From an uncultured Alphaproteobacteria bacterium (GTDB lineage: Bacteria; Pseudomonadota; Alphaproteobacteria; RF32; CAG-239), in assembly GCA_944391415.1 (NCBI GenBank), contig CALXTM010000011.1, positions 1 to 58,923 on the forward strand: a stretch of DNA of 58,923 nt, read 5' to 3'. Positions 8,401 through 16,432 of this stretch are shown here, piece after piece. A program made the translations under genes and the position numbers. Below the pieces are notes generated by a model, which saw only the letters and a list, made by a program, of their open reading frames with translations, did not search any database and was not told the origin of the DNA. Each line of letters begins with the position of its first letter. Positions within the stretch are counted from its first letter, which is position 1.

Positions 8401-8451
8401 ATTATTTCCTCCTTAAAAATATTCTGTATTATATCTAGTGTATAGCCACAC

Positions 8452-8488
8452 AAAAAACAACCCCCTACCTTATATTGCAGGGGGTTGT
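8452..8488 (-). terminator. Intrinsic terminator of the small acidic gene
   Basis: The arms acaaccccc (8457-8465) and gggggttgt (8480-8488) pair perfectly, and on the minus strand the hairpin runs into TTTTTT. Confidence 0.88.
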
Positions 8489-8505
8489 TGATAAAATATC
8501 TTTAT

Positions 8506-8748
8506 TTATTCTTCTACGATTGTTTCGTCTTCATTGGCGGTGTCTTCGGGATTTTCTTCAACAACCTCAACAACCTCGCCAACCGGCTCTTGGTCGACTA
8601 CAACGATGTCGTCTTCAACAACAGTGCCGTCTTGGGCAACCGCAACTGTCTCTTCGACAACGGCCGTGTCAGGCTGATTGTCTTTTAACAAAGCGGCCAA
8701 ACCAAGCAAAATAAGCAAAACAACAACTATATAAATAAGTTTTTTCAT
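8506..8748 (-). CDS. Small acidic membrane-anchored or exported protein
   Basis: An 80-aa protein with a Lys-Lys start and one hydrophobic segment (about residues 4-21, LIYIVVVLLILLGLAALL), followed by a very acidic tail rich in Val, Glu and Asp (EEVVEVVEENPEDTAN-like composition). The hydrophobic part lacks a clear cleavage site, so a single-pass anchor with the acidic tail outside is likeliest. I do not recognise a family. It has its own terminator and lies between ldh and acpP. Confidence 0.65.
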   Translation of the reverse strand: MKKLIYIVVVLLILLGLAALLKDNQPDTAVVEETVAVAQDGTVVEDDIVVVDQEPVGEVVEVVEENPEDTANEDETIVEE

Positions 8749-8947
8749 CTCTCATCGCTCCTTGTTAATTTACTGCCTTTAAATTTAAGCATTGCAAAAA
8801 GTTTTGTCAACAGCATTTCGTGTTTATTTAAAAAAGGTTGGGATATTTTGTGCCGATCAAAAAATTAATTTGCCACTATATTACAAGTATTTTCAATGGA
8901 TTATATATCAGTAAAATTGCAAATTGTGTGTTTTTTTTAAATAATGC

Positions 8948-8977
8948 TTGTCAAATTAAATAAAATAGTGCTAACTA
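8948..8977 (+). promoter_or_regulatory. Possible acpP promoter
   Basis: TTGTCA (8948-8953) is followed 18 nt later by TAACTA, about 60 nt before the acpP start. The remaining intergenic bases 8749-8947 are AT-rich and show nothing else I can name. Confidence 0.35.
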
Positions 8978-9037
8978 AGAGCGAACGGCCTTGCAAAAGG
9001 CTTGGTTAATTGTTTTAATTTTTTTGAGGTTTACATT

Positions 9038-9271
9038 ATGACTGATACAGCAAATCGCGTTAAGAAAATCGTTGCAGAGCATCTTGGCGTTGAAGAATCT
9101 AAAGTTACCGATAACGCCAGCTTTATTGACGATTTGGGCGCAGATAGTTTGGATACAGTAGAATTGGTTATGGCTTTTGAAGAAGAATTCGGATGCGAAA
9201 TTCCTGATGAAGCTGCCGAGAAAATTTTGACTGTTAAAGATGCTATTGACTATCTTTCAAAGAATGCTTAA
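9038..9271 (+). CDS. acpP: Acyl carrier protein
   Basis: The 77-aa ACP carries growing acyl chains on a phosphopantetheine arm for fatty acid synthesis. The attachment site is the serine in [12 protein letters not shown]; the acidic helix ([12 protein letters not shown]) that docks partner enzymes is intact. The start is the ATG at 9038 (MTDTANRV), with GAGG upstream, not the earlier in-frame start at 9002. It is followed by fabF and mltG, the standard alphaproteobacterial order. Confidence 0.97.
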   Translation: MTDTANRVKKIVAEHLGVEESKVTDNASFIDDLGADSLDTVELVMAFEEEFGCEIPDEAAEKILTVKDAIDYLSKNA

Positions 9272-9297
9272 GTCTCAATGGCTTTAGGAAAGTTAAT

Positions 9298-9334
9298 GAA
9301 ACTCGCTGGTATTTAATCTAGCGGGTTTCATTTG
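9298..9334 (+). terminator. Hairpin between acpP and fabF (terminator or attenuator)
   Basis: gaaactcgct (9298-9307) pairs with agcgggtttc (9320-9329) with one G-T pair. The T run after it is weak (ATTTGTTT), so it may only reduce read-through into fabF, which would favour abundant ACP. Confidence 0.6.
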
Positions 9335-9351
9335 TTTATGGAGCTTTAAAT

Positions 9352-10623
9352 ATGCGGCGAATCGTTATAACCGGAATGGGATTGATTTCTCCTTTGGGCT
9401 GTAAAAAAGAGTTGGCCTGGCAAAATCTTTTGGCCGGAAAGTCAGGAATCCGTAAAATCGAAAACTTGGACCTAAAAGACGTTCCGGTGAAAATTGCCGG
9501 AAATATCAAATGGGGCGAAGGTGAGGATTGTTTTAATCCGTTGCAATATTTTGAGCCCAAAGAACTGAAACGTCATGACAAATTTGTTCTCTATGGTATG
9601 GCGGCTGGAAGCGACGCCCTGGCCGATGCCGGGTGGAACTACGAAACAGCATCGGAGCAAGAAAAAGAACGATGCGGAGTCTTTATCGGTTCGGGGTTTG
9701 GCGGACTGCAAACACTTTATGACACCGCAATGAGCTTTGAAGAAAGCGGCATGAAAAAACTTTCGCCATTTTTTATTCCGGCATGCTTGGTTAATATGAT
9801 TGCCGGGAATCTGGCAATCAGACATCAGTTAAAGGGACCTAATCTGGCTAATGTTACGGCCTGTTCAACCGGAAATCATGCCATTGGCGAGGCAGCAAGA
9901 ATCATCGCCGATGATGATGCCGACATGATGGTGGCCGGAGGGGCAGAATCGGTAATCAATGTTTTGGCTTTGTCGGGATTTGCCAAAATGCGCGCCGTTA
10001 CATCGGAATTTAATGACTGTCCGGAAAAAGCATCGCGCCCCTGGGATAAAAAACGCAGCGGTTTTGTGATGAGTGAAGGCGCTGCGGCTTTGGTTTTGGA
10101 AGAATTGGAACACGCAAAAAAAAGAGGAGCCAAAATTTATGCCGAGATTGCCGGATACGGTTTGTCGGCTGACGCATATCATATTACCGCTCCATCGGGA
10201 GAAGGCGCCTTGCGGGCAATGAAAATGGCGGTTACCAAAGCCAATAGGCTTGGAATCGGCCTTGAAGATATCGGCTATATTAATGCACACGGAACATCGA
10301 CCCCACTTGGCGATATCAGCGAGGCCAATGCAGTCAGAGAGCTTTTTGGCTCAATGGTACATAATGTTTCAATGTCATCGACCAAATCTGCAACTGGACA
10401 TCTGCTGGGAGCGGCCGGAGCAATCGAGGCTATATTTTCTGTCCTGGCAATACGCGACCAAATATGTCCGCCAACCATCAATTTGGAAGATCCGGCGGAC
10501 GAGGTAAAAGACCTTGATTTGGTTGCCCTAAAAGCCAAACGGCGCAATATTTATGCGGCAATGTCAAATTCTTTTGGGTTTGGCGGAATCAACTCTTGTT
10601 TAATTGTTAAAAAATATGAATAA
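9352..10623 (+). CDS. fabF: Beta-ketoacyl-ACP synthase II
   Basis: FabF condenses malonyl-ACP with acyl-ACP in chain elongation. The 423-aa protein has the full Cys-His-His triad: VTACSTGNHAIG, NAHGTSTPLGD and KSATGHLLGAAG, plus the C-terminal SNSFGFGGIN. GGAG precedes the ATG. It follows acpP and its last bases overlap the start of mltG. No fabH, which would prime synthesis, is found anywhere in this window. Confidence 0.97.
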   Translation: MRRIVITGMGLISPLGCKKELAWQNLLAGKSGIRKIENLDLKDVPVKIAGNIKWGEGEDCFNPLQYFEPKELKRHDKFVLYGMAAGSDALADAGWNYETASEQEKERCGVFIGSGFGGLQTLYDTAMSFEESGMKKLSPFFIPACLVNMIAGNLAIRHQLKGPNLANVTACSTGNHAIGEAARIIADDDADMMVAGGAESVINVLALSGFAKMRAVTSEFNDCPEKASRPWDKKRSGFVMSEGAAALVLEELEHAKKRGAKIYAEIAGYGLSADAYHITAPSGEGALRAMKMAVTKANRLGIGLEDIGYINAHGTSTPLGDISEANAVRELFGSMVHNVSMSSTKSATGHLLGAAGAIEAIFSVLAIRDQICPPTINLEDPADEVKDLDLVALKAKRRNIYAAMSNSFGFGGINSCLIVKKYE

Positions 10624-11584
10624 AAAAATTATGATACGCAAATTGTTAATTGTGGTGATTGCTTGCGCCATGTTGGCCGGGTGGCAAATTAGAGATATGA
10701 TCTATCGTCAGCGCGAGATAAATACTCCGGCAAATATCATAATAAACAAAGGTGAGACCACCGCCGCAGTGGCTAATGACCTTTATGCATCAGGGATTAT
10801 TACAAGGCCGTTGTTGTTTAGGCTGATGGCTAGAATATCTGGCATGGATAAAAGCCTTAAAGCGGGTGAATATATATTTGAAAGCCCGGTGTCGATGTAT
10901 GAGGTGATTAAAAAAATCGCCAACGGTGATGTGTCTTACCGCAAAATAACCTTGCCCGAAGGATTGACAACAAAACAAATGCTTGATCTGATTAACAACG
11001 AAAATATGCTCTCGGGCGAGATTACTTTGGATGTAAAAGAAGGAGAGCTGTTGCCTGAAACATATAGTTTTATGCGAGGAGACAGCAAAAACAGCCTTGT
11101 TTTGCAGGCCAAATTGGCAATGCTTGAGGCAATTAACAGGGCCTGGGACAAGCGCCAAGAGAATCTGCCGATTAAAAACAAAAAACAGCTATTGATTCTG
11201 GCCTCTATTATTGAAAAAGAAACTGCCATTGATAGCGAAAGAGCTTTGGTTGCCTCGGTCTTTGTGAATCGTTTGGTCAAAGGGATGAGGCTACAAACCG
11301 ATCCAACGGTTATTTATGCCATAACTCAAGGTAAAACCGAGCTAAACAGGAATCTGAATCGCAAAGATTTGGCCATCGACAGTCCTTATAATACTTATAA
11401 ATATTACGGACTGCCGCCGATGCCTATTTGCAACCCGGGCAAGGCATCGCTTGATGCTGCGGCAAACCCTGAAGATAGCGACTTTTTATTCTTTGTAGCC
11501 GACGGGAAAGGCGGACATAATTTTGCAACATCGCTTAAACAACACAATAACAATGTACGAAGCTGGAAAAAGCAAAAAAAATAA
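10616..11584 (+). CDS. mltG: Endolytic murein transglycosylase
   Basis: MltG is an inner-membrane enzyme that cuts nascent glycan strands and sets their length. The 322-aa protein has one N-terminal membrane segment (about residues 6-22), a LysM-like region (INKGETTAAVANDLYASG) and the YceG domain with catalytic glutamate in ASIIEKET, plus DPTVIYA and the C-terminal PPMPICNPG. I chose the ATG at 10616, which overlaps the fabF stop; the extra upstream residues of the longer frame lie inside fabF. Confidence 0.93.
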   Translation: MNKKIMIRKLLIVVIACAMLAGWQIRDMIYRQREINTPANIIINKGETTAAVANDLYASGIITRPLLFRLMARISGMDKSLKAGEYIFESPVSMYEVIKKIANGDVSYRKITLPEGLTTKQMLDLINNENMLSGEITLDVKEGELLPETYSFMRGDSKNSLVLQAKLAMLEAINRAWDKRQENLPIKNKKQLLILASIIEKETAIDSERALVASVFVNRLVKGMRLQTDPTVIYAITQGKTELNRNLNRKDLAIDSPYNTYKYYGLPPMPICNPGKASLDAAANPEDSDFLFFVADGKGGHNFATSLKQHNNNVRSWKKQKK

Positions 11585-11641
11585 ATATTGCCAAAAATAT
11601 TTTTTTGGCTAAAATGTGTGATGTTTTTAAATTATTAATTT

Positions 11642-11911
11642 ATGGATACAAAAAATTATTATGATGTCCTATTTGGCCAGGTTGCTGAATTCATCGCTGT
11701 TAAAACACTGATTGATATGAAAAATATCAAGCCTGAGAGCAAGATAATCCAAGATTTGTCTTTTGACAGTCTGGATAAACTTGAGTTTGTTTCTTGGATG
11801 GAAAAAGAATTCCAAGTTAAATTTTCTTGCGAACAAATCGAAGCCATGGAGACCCTTGGTCAGGCAGTAGATATGGTGGCAGCAAACAAAATTATGACCC
11901 GATCGTTGTAA
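11642..11911 (+). CDS. Divergent acyl carrier protein
   Basis: An 89-aa ACP-fold protein. The phosphopantetheine site is present as FDSLDKLEF, and an acidic second helix (WMEKEFQVKF) follows. It differs strongly from the canonical AcpP of this window, as do dedicated ACPs such as the AcpXL used for very-long-chain lipid A acyl groups in rhizobia; no partner synthase lies beside it, so the pathway is open. No clear ribosome binding site is seen. An ACP-like gene that lacks the serine follows after 13 nt. Confidence 0.75.
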   Translation: MDTKNYYDVLFGQVAEFIAVKTLIDMKNIKPESKIIQDLSFDSLDKLEFVSWMEKEFQVKFSCEQIEAMETLGQAVDMVAANKIMTRSL

Positions 11912-11924
11912 AAATATCTGCCCT

Positions 11925-12143
11925 ATGGACGTAAGAGAGCAAGTAAGACAGATTATTGCTCAGCAAATGGGGGTTGAACAGGTCTTTGATCATGAGACAT
12001 TTGCCGAGCTCGGAGCAGATGTTATCGATTGTCTATACATTGGAATCGATACCGAAAATCTGCTAGGTATTACACTCCCTGACACGGTCGGAAAATATCT
12101 GACTGTTGGTGAGTTCCTAGACGAGGTTGAACATTTGCTTTAA
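11925..12143 (+). CDS. ACP-like protein lacking the phosphopantetheine serine
   Basis: This 72-aa protein aligns with ACP over its whole length (REQVRQIIAQQMGVE, then ELGAD, then TLPDT and TVGEFLDEV). At the attachment site, where ACPs read GADSLD, it reads GADVIDCL: the serine is valine, so it should not be pantetheinylated. The acidic recognition helix is also weakened. Reading frame, length and fold-defining residues are intact, so it looks like a maintained non-carrier paralogue and not simple decay. It follows the divergent ACP with a 13-nt gap and no clear ribosome binding site, suggesting coupled translation. Confidence 0.7.
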   Translation: MDVREQVRQIIAQQMGVEQVFDHETFAELGADVIDCLYIGIDTENLLGITLPDTVGKYLTVGEFLDEVEHLL

Positions 12144-12366
12144 ATCTCTTTTTACAAAAAAAGAATTATTAATTTCTAAGCCTGTGGACACAAAAAAATT
12201 AACAAAACTACTGAGAGATTTTCAAAGAGCTTTTGGATTGAGAGGGATTCATATTCATCCTACTTACAGCCGGCGAAATTTGCGTCATCATTATAATATG
12301 GATGCAACGCAGAAAAAAATGGCTAATTATCGAAAAAAGTTCTTCCGCCATGAACAACACAAATGA
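12127..12366 (+). CDS. Hypothetical small basic protein
   Basis: An open frame of up to 79 codons that starts inside the ACP-like gene; a GTG at 12184 would give a shorter 60-aa product. The product is rich in Lys, Arg and His (LLRDFQRAF, then RRNLRHHY and KKFFRHEQHK). I do not recognise it, and no ribosome binding site supports either start. A terminator follows at 12403, so the region is transcribed at least as the tail of the ACP pair. It may not be a real gene. Confidence 0.35.
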   Translation: MNICFKSLFTKKELLISKPVDTKKLTKLLRDFQRAFGLRGIHIHPTYSRRNLRHHYNMDATQKKMANYRKKFFRHEQHK

Positions 12367-12402
12367 CAGAGTTTTTGTCGTTTGATTGTGAAAATAATGA
12401 TG

Positions 12403-12440
12403 AAGCTTACCTCCTTGAATAACGGTGGTAGGCTTTTTTA
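12403..12440 (+). terminator. Intrinsic terminator of the ACP cluster
   Basis: aagcttacc (12403-12411) pairs with ggtaggctt (12427-12435) with one G-T pair, followed by TTTTT. Confidence 0.75.
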
Positions 12441-12443
12441 TTA

Positions 12444-12941
12444 TTATGCCTGCCCGATGGTTTCCATCATCATGGGATAAAGAGCCTCTTGCGGCGACAT
12501 ACCTTTGGTCAAAACAACTTTGAAAACCGGATATATCCGCTCGCACTCTTTGATGGCGATATCTATCATTTGTGAAATTTTATGCTCAAAAAACTCCTCG
12601 CCATAATTTAAGAACACCGAATGCTTAAAAACAGGCATGTTTTGCTCGGTCCAATAGGAAAAATGGCCAACCCATAAATTTTCGTTTACCAGAGCCAAAA
12701 GCTCAAAAATTTTGCTGCGGTCTTCAACCTTATTTTCGATATCCATCAGACAAGACATATGAAGACATTTCATCGATGGCTCCCAGGCAAAAAACAACAA
12801 CATATTGTTCCACTTGCCTTGAACCTCTACCACGACCTCATCAGGGCCGCGGCGCTCAAGCTCGAATGAGCGCGAAGCAAAAATATTTTCTACCATGTCT
12901 ATCGGATTGGCAGATGAGGCTAAATTCTGAGCCGGTTGCAT
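12444..12941 (-). CDS. YbjN-domain protein
   Basis: A 165-aa soluble protein matching the YbjN family of alphaproteobacteria: an N-terminal NPIDMVENIFASR, a central ELERRGPDEVVVEVQGKW strand region, WVGHFSYW and a C-terminal helix. The fold resembles type III secretion chaperones, but the role is unknown. I place the start at the ATG at 12941 because GGAG lies 8 nt upstream; the longer frame would need a TTG that overlaps this binding site. It sits upstream of, and divergent from, lgt. Confidence 0.75.
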   Translation of the reverse strand: MQPAQNLASSANPIDMVENIFASRSFELERRGPDEVVVEVQGKWNNMLLFFAWEPSMKCLHMSCLMDIENKVEDRSKIFELLALVNENLWVGHFSYWTEQNMPVFKHSVFLNYGEEFFEHKISQMIDIAIKECERIYPVFKVVLTKGMSPQEALYPMMMETIGQA

Positions 12942-13195
12942 TCTTGTGTTCTCCAAAAAAATTTTATTGCAAAAAACAAATCTGAATTAAGCTTGCCTTG
13001 GGATAAAAACATTTGCAACCGCCGAGTCGCAGTTGTCCACCAAATTTGCCTTTGTGGATAAAATTATTTTTGCATTTTATTGGAAAAACAACAATATAGC
13101 CTTGAAAAGATTTTTTTATTTTTTAATATGTGGATATATTTGTGCAAATTAATTATTCTTTAAGCAAGTTTCAAAAACAAAGGGGATTTGTTAAC
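12942..13195. other. Divergent intergenic region ybjN-like/lgt
   Basis: About 250 AT-rich bases between two divergent genes. Promoters in both directions must lie here, but I cannot point to convincing hexamers. GGGG before 13196 is the lgt ribosome binding site. Confidence 0.4.
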
Positions 13196-13999
13196 ATGAT
13201 CGGTTTGGCCTACCCTGATTTTTCACCAATTGCTTTTAGCTTGGGACCGCTTGATATCCGGTGGTATTCTTTGGCTTATTTGGTCGGTATTGTGGCGGCG
13301 TGGTTTTTGCTGCTAAAAAACAATGCTAAATACAACTTGGGATACAGCAAGCAAAATATTGAAGACCTGGCCTTTTATGCTACAATCGGGATTATTGCCG
13401 GTGGAAGACTGGGATATGCTATTTTTTACGGCGGAGCAGATATGTGGCTAAAGCCTTGGCGCTTGCTTGAGCTGTGGAAAGGAGGGATGTCGTTCCATGG
13501 CGGTGTTTTGGGCGTAATTGTTGCAATCTGGATATATGCAAGGCAATTCAAATATAAATTTTTGGCAATAACCGACCTGGTGGCTCTTTATGCGCCAATA
13601 GGTATGTTCTTGGGGAGATGCGCCAACTTTGTTAATGATGAACTATGGGGACGAGTAACCGATGTCCCGTGGGCCATAAGATTTCCTAACGGAGGTTTTT
13701 TGCCAAGACATCCATCGCAACTATATGAGGCTTTTTTTGAAGGAATTGTTTTGTTTATAATCTTAAACTGGCTGTGGCGCTACGAAAAAGTGCGGCAAAA
13801 TCACGGCATCATATCGGCCGTATTTATTATTGCCTATGGTGTATTCAGATGCATGGCAGAACAATTCAGAGAACCTGATGCTCAACTCGGATTTTTATTT
13901 GCCGGTATAACCATGGGACAACTGCTGTCTTTGCCGTTAATCTTGATCGGCATCATAATTTTGGTAAAAAAAATTAAAAAGCCTACCCCTGCGAAGTAA
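13196..13999 (+). CDS. lgt: Prolipoprotein diacylglyceryl transferase
   Basis: Lgt attaches diacylglycerol from phosphatidylglycerol to the lipobox cysteine of prolipoproteins in the inner membrane. The 267-aa protein has about seven membrane segments and the family signatures RWYSLAYL, GGRLGY, the MSFHGG histidine region, GRCANFVNDELWGR and RHPSQLYEA. I start it at the ATG at 13196 (MIGLAYPDF), which has GGGGAT upstream. The 3' end overlaps the opposite-strand gene by 17 bp. Confidence 0.96.
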   Translation: MIGLAYPDFSPIAFSLGPLDIRWYSLAYLVGIVAAWFLLLKNNAKYNLGYSKQNIEDLAFYATIGIIAGGRLGYAIFYGGADMWLKPWRLLELWKGGMSFHGGVLGVIVAIWIYARQFKYKFLAITDLVALYAPIGMFLGRCANFVNDELWGRVTDVPWAIRFPNGGFLPRHPSQLYEAFFEGIVLFIILNWLWRYEKVRQNHGIISAVFIIAYGVFRCMAEQFREPDAQLGFLFAGITMGQLLSLPLILIGIIILVKKIKKPTPAK

Positions 14000-15140
14000 C
14001 ATTGTGGCTGAACTTTAGGGTTTTGCGCATGGCTTTGTCGGCGCGCATAAGCACCTCAACCGCCCCGGCATCACTACGTTTTTTCTCCGAAACACTGCAA
14101 GAAACCGTAAGTTTGAGCGGCTTGGCCTTGGCGGAATATTTAAACTCAAGCCCGGCTATGCGGCGTCTTATTGTTTCGGCCTGGTTAAAAGCTTCTTTCT
14201 TATCAAATTTCTTGTAGATTATAATAAATTCGTCGGCGCTATAACGATATACTGTGTCGTCTGCACTCATCTCTTCAATCAAAGAAGCCAACATCGCCGT
14301 GACGATATCAACATTTTTTTGCCCGATGCTCATAACCAATTTATCATAGTTGTCGATACTTACAATATTGAGGCTGTATTTAAGCGGAAAATGTTTTGAC
14401 TGCATCAAATAAGAATTGCGACTATATACGCCGGTTAGCTCATCATAATAATGACGATAAATTAAAGTATAAACCAGATAAATTAACAATATCAGCTGTG
14501 CCATAAAGAAAAAGATGCTAACGCCTGAGGGCATCGCGCAATAATAAAAACCAAGCCCTACGCAAATGCCGGAAAAAAGTGTTGCGTAATCAAACAAACA
14601 TCCGCTTTTGACTGCATTGGTAAATGACCATATTCCCAAAATCAGAAACAAGAAAAATGAAACAACATTATACTGATCATAATAAAAACTAAGCCGCAGT
14701 TCATGCCGCCCCATAATCTCGCCTAGCATATATTCTACAGCTAGGGCTATGAGAATAAACAACGAAGAACGGCCAAAAAAATGTTTGAGAAAGACGCCAT
14801 AGAAAAATAACAAATTGAGCGGAACAAAAAAGCTTAGATTATCAAACCACACGGTTTCTTTAAGCTCTGCCCCAAACCGATGTTTCAGATAATTGAGCAA
14901 AACATAGCTTAATACAACTGTTGTCATCATAAACAACGGACGACCGCGATTAAAATTCAGCAAAACAACCAGACCGGTAAAACTTAATACATAAAATCCC
15001 CAATGAAAAATCAAATCTGTCGAATGCGCAAATTCACCCGCGGACAAAAACGCAAACAAGCCGCTTGAAAAAATGATGGCCGGAACCAACATATTGCTTA
15101 TAAGCGGCAAATATTTTTCCAATGTCTGATGCAGGCGCAA
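13983..15140 (-). CDS. Membrane protein with degenerate GGDEF domain
   Basis: A 385-aa protein: an N-terminal integral-membrane part of roughly eight hydrophobic segments (about 15-235) and a C-terminal domain (about 240-375) that looks like a diguanylate cyclase, starting YYDELTGVYSRNSYL. At the active site, where cyclases read RYGGDEF, it reads RYSADEF, so c-di-GMP synthesis is unlikely; a sensory or GTP-binding role is possible. The probable start is TTG at 15140 with GAGGG upstream. It is convergent with lgt, overlapping by 17 bp, and is encoded alone. Confidence 0.75.
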   Translation of the reverse strand: MRLHQTLEKYLPLISNMLVPAIIFSSGLFAFLSAGEFAHSTDLIFHWGFYVLSFTGLVVLLNFNRGRPLFMMTTVVLSYVLLNYLKHRFGAELKETVWFDNLSFFVPLNLLFFYGVFLKHFFGRSSLFILIALAVEYMLGEIMGRHELRLSFYYDQYNVVSFFLFLILGIWSFTNAVKSGCLFDYATLFSGICVGLGFYYCAMPSGVSIFFFMAQLILLIYLVYTLIYRHYYDELTGVYSRNSYLMQSKHFPLKYSLNIVSIDNYDKLVMSIGQKNVDIVTAMLASLIEEMSADDTVYRYSADEFIIIYKKFDKKEAFNQAETIRRRIAGLEFKYSAKAKPLKLTVSCSVSEKKRSDAGAVEVLMRADKAMRKTLKFSHNVTSQG

Positions 15141-15194
15141 CTTAACCCTCGTGAAATAAAAAAATCTGACTTAGATTAATATAGCCGACAAAAG

Positions 15195-16280
15195 TTAAAT
15201 TTTATTTACGCATTTGATGATTGAACTGTCACCATAGGAATAAAAACGATATTTTTGCTCGATGGCATGAGCATAGGCGGATCGCATACGTTCAATTCCG
15301 GCAACCGCGCAAACAAGCATAAACAAGGTTGACTTAGGCAAATGGAAATTGGTAATAAGCAAATCCAAGGCCTTGAATTTGTAGCCAGGCGTAATGAAAA
15401 TATCGGTCTCGCCGACAAACGGATGGACAACACCTTGATCGTCGGCAGCCGTTTCTAAAAGCCGAAGCGAGGTTGTGCCAACGGCAATGATCCTTTTGCC
15501 ATTGCGCCGAGCCTGATTAATTTCTTCGGCCGCCTCGGGAGTGATGATGCCATATTCGGCATGCATCTTATGGTCTCTGGTATCTTCACTCTTAACCGGC
15601 AAAAAAGTACCCGCCCCGACATGTAGCGTGAGGAACACCTGTTTTACACCTTTGGCTTTTATTTTTTGTAAAATCTCCGGCGTAAAATGCAAACCGGCCG
15701 TCGGAGCCGCAACAGCTCCTTCGTGCAGAGCATAAACGGTCTGATAGTTTTCTTTATCGTCAAATTTGTGCCAAATAGAATCTTTGCCCGGACGATCTCT
15801 TTTTATATATGGAGGCAGAGGCATAAAACCAAACTCTTGAAGATATTGGGTTAAAACATTGCCATCACAATTAAATCTGAGCAAAACTCCGTCTTCGGAA
15901 TTTTTCTCTAATATCGTGGCCGAAAAAGGTGATGATGATGCAGGAGTTGTGTCATTATAAAACGATATCACATCATTTTGTTTTAGACGTTTGGAGTTCT
16001 TGATAAAAGACCACCACGACAGTCCATCAACCGGATGATACAACGTAACCTCGACAAAAGCCTCGCCTCTTTGGGCATAAAGACGCGCCGGAATAACTTT
16101 GGTGTCATTGCAAACCAATACATCGCCCGGCTCCAACAAATCGGGAAGATCGCTGAAATGACGATCGGTTATTTTGCCTTCTACCGAAAGATCCATAAGC
16201 CTTGAGGCATGACGCGGCGTAACCGGTTGCGAGGCAATCAATTCCTTTGGAAGATCATAATCAAAAATATCTACTTTCAT
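15195..16280 (-). CDS. queA: S-adenosylmethionine:tRNA ribosyltransferase-isomerase
   Basis: QueA transfers the ribosyl part of SAM onto preQ1 in tRNA, giving epoxyqueuosine. The 361-aa protein starts KVDIFDYDLPKELIA, and carries RHASRLM, DVLVCNDTKVIPARL, AAPTAGLHFT, HVGAGTFLPV and LITNFHLPKSTLFMLV, all family signatures. Two adjacent ATG codons (16283, 16280) are possible; AAGGA is better spaced for the second. No other queuosine gene lies nearby. It is divergent from the double-HTH regulator. Confidence 0.95.
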   Translation of the reverse strand: MKVDIFDYDLPKELIASQPVTPRHASRLMDLSVEGKITDRHFSDLPDLLEPGDVLVCNDTKVIPARLYAQRGEAFVEVTLYHPVDGLSWWSFIKNSKRLKQNDVISFYNDTTPASSSPFSATILEKNSEDGVLLRFNCDGNVLTQYLQEFGFMPLPPYIKRDRPGKDSIWHKFDDKENYQTVYALHEGAVAAPTAGLHFTPEILQKIKAKGVKQVFLTLHVGAGTFLPVKSEDTRDHKMHAEYGIITPEAAEEINQARRNGKRIIAVGTTSLRLLETAADDQGVVHPFVGETDIFITPGYKFKALDLLITNFHLPKSTLFMLVCAVAGIERMRSAYAHAIEQKYRFYSYGDSSIIKCVNKI

Positions 16281-16432
16281 CATCAAATCCTTAAATAAAA
16301 TATGTTTGTGTTTTATATTACAAAGTGTAATTTTAGGCAACCTTTTTTATTTTTAATTTTATATATCAATTATTAGCTTGCTTAAAAAATTTTTTTATAC
16401 TATAAGTGTAGATGCGGTCTTGAGAGGAAAAC

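Noticed and set aside
12208..12546. 112-codon frame on the minus strand
   Set aside because: It overlaps the terminator and the start of another gene, with no binding site or known pattern.
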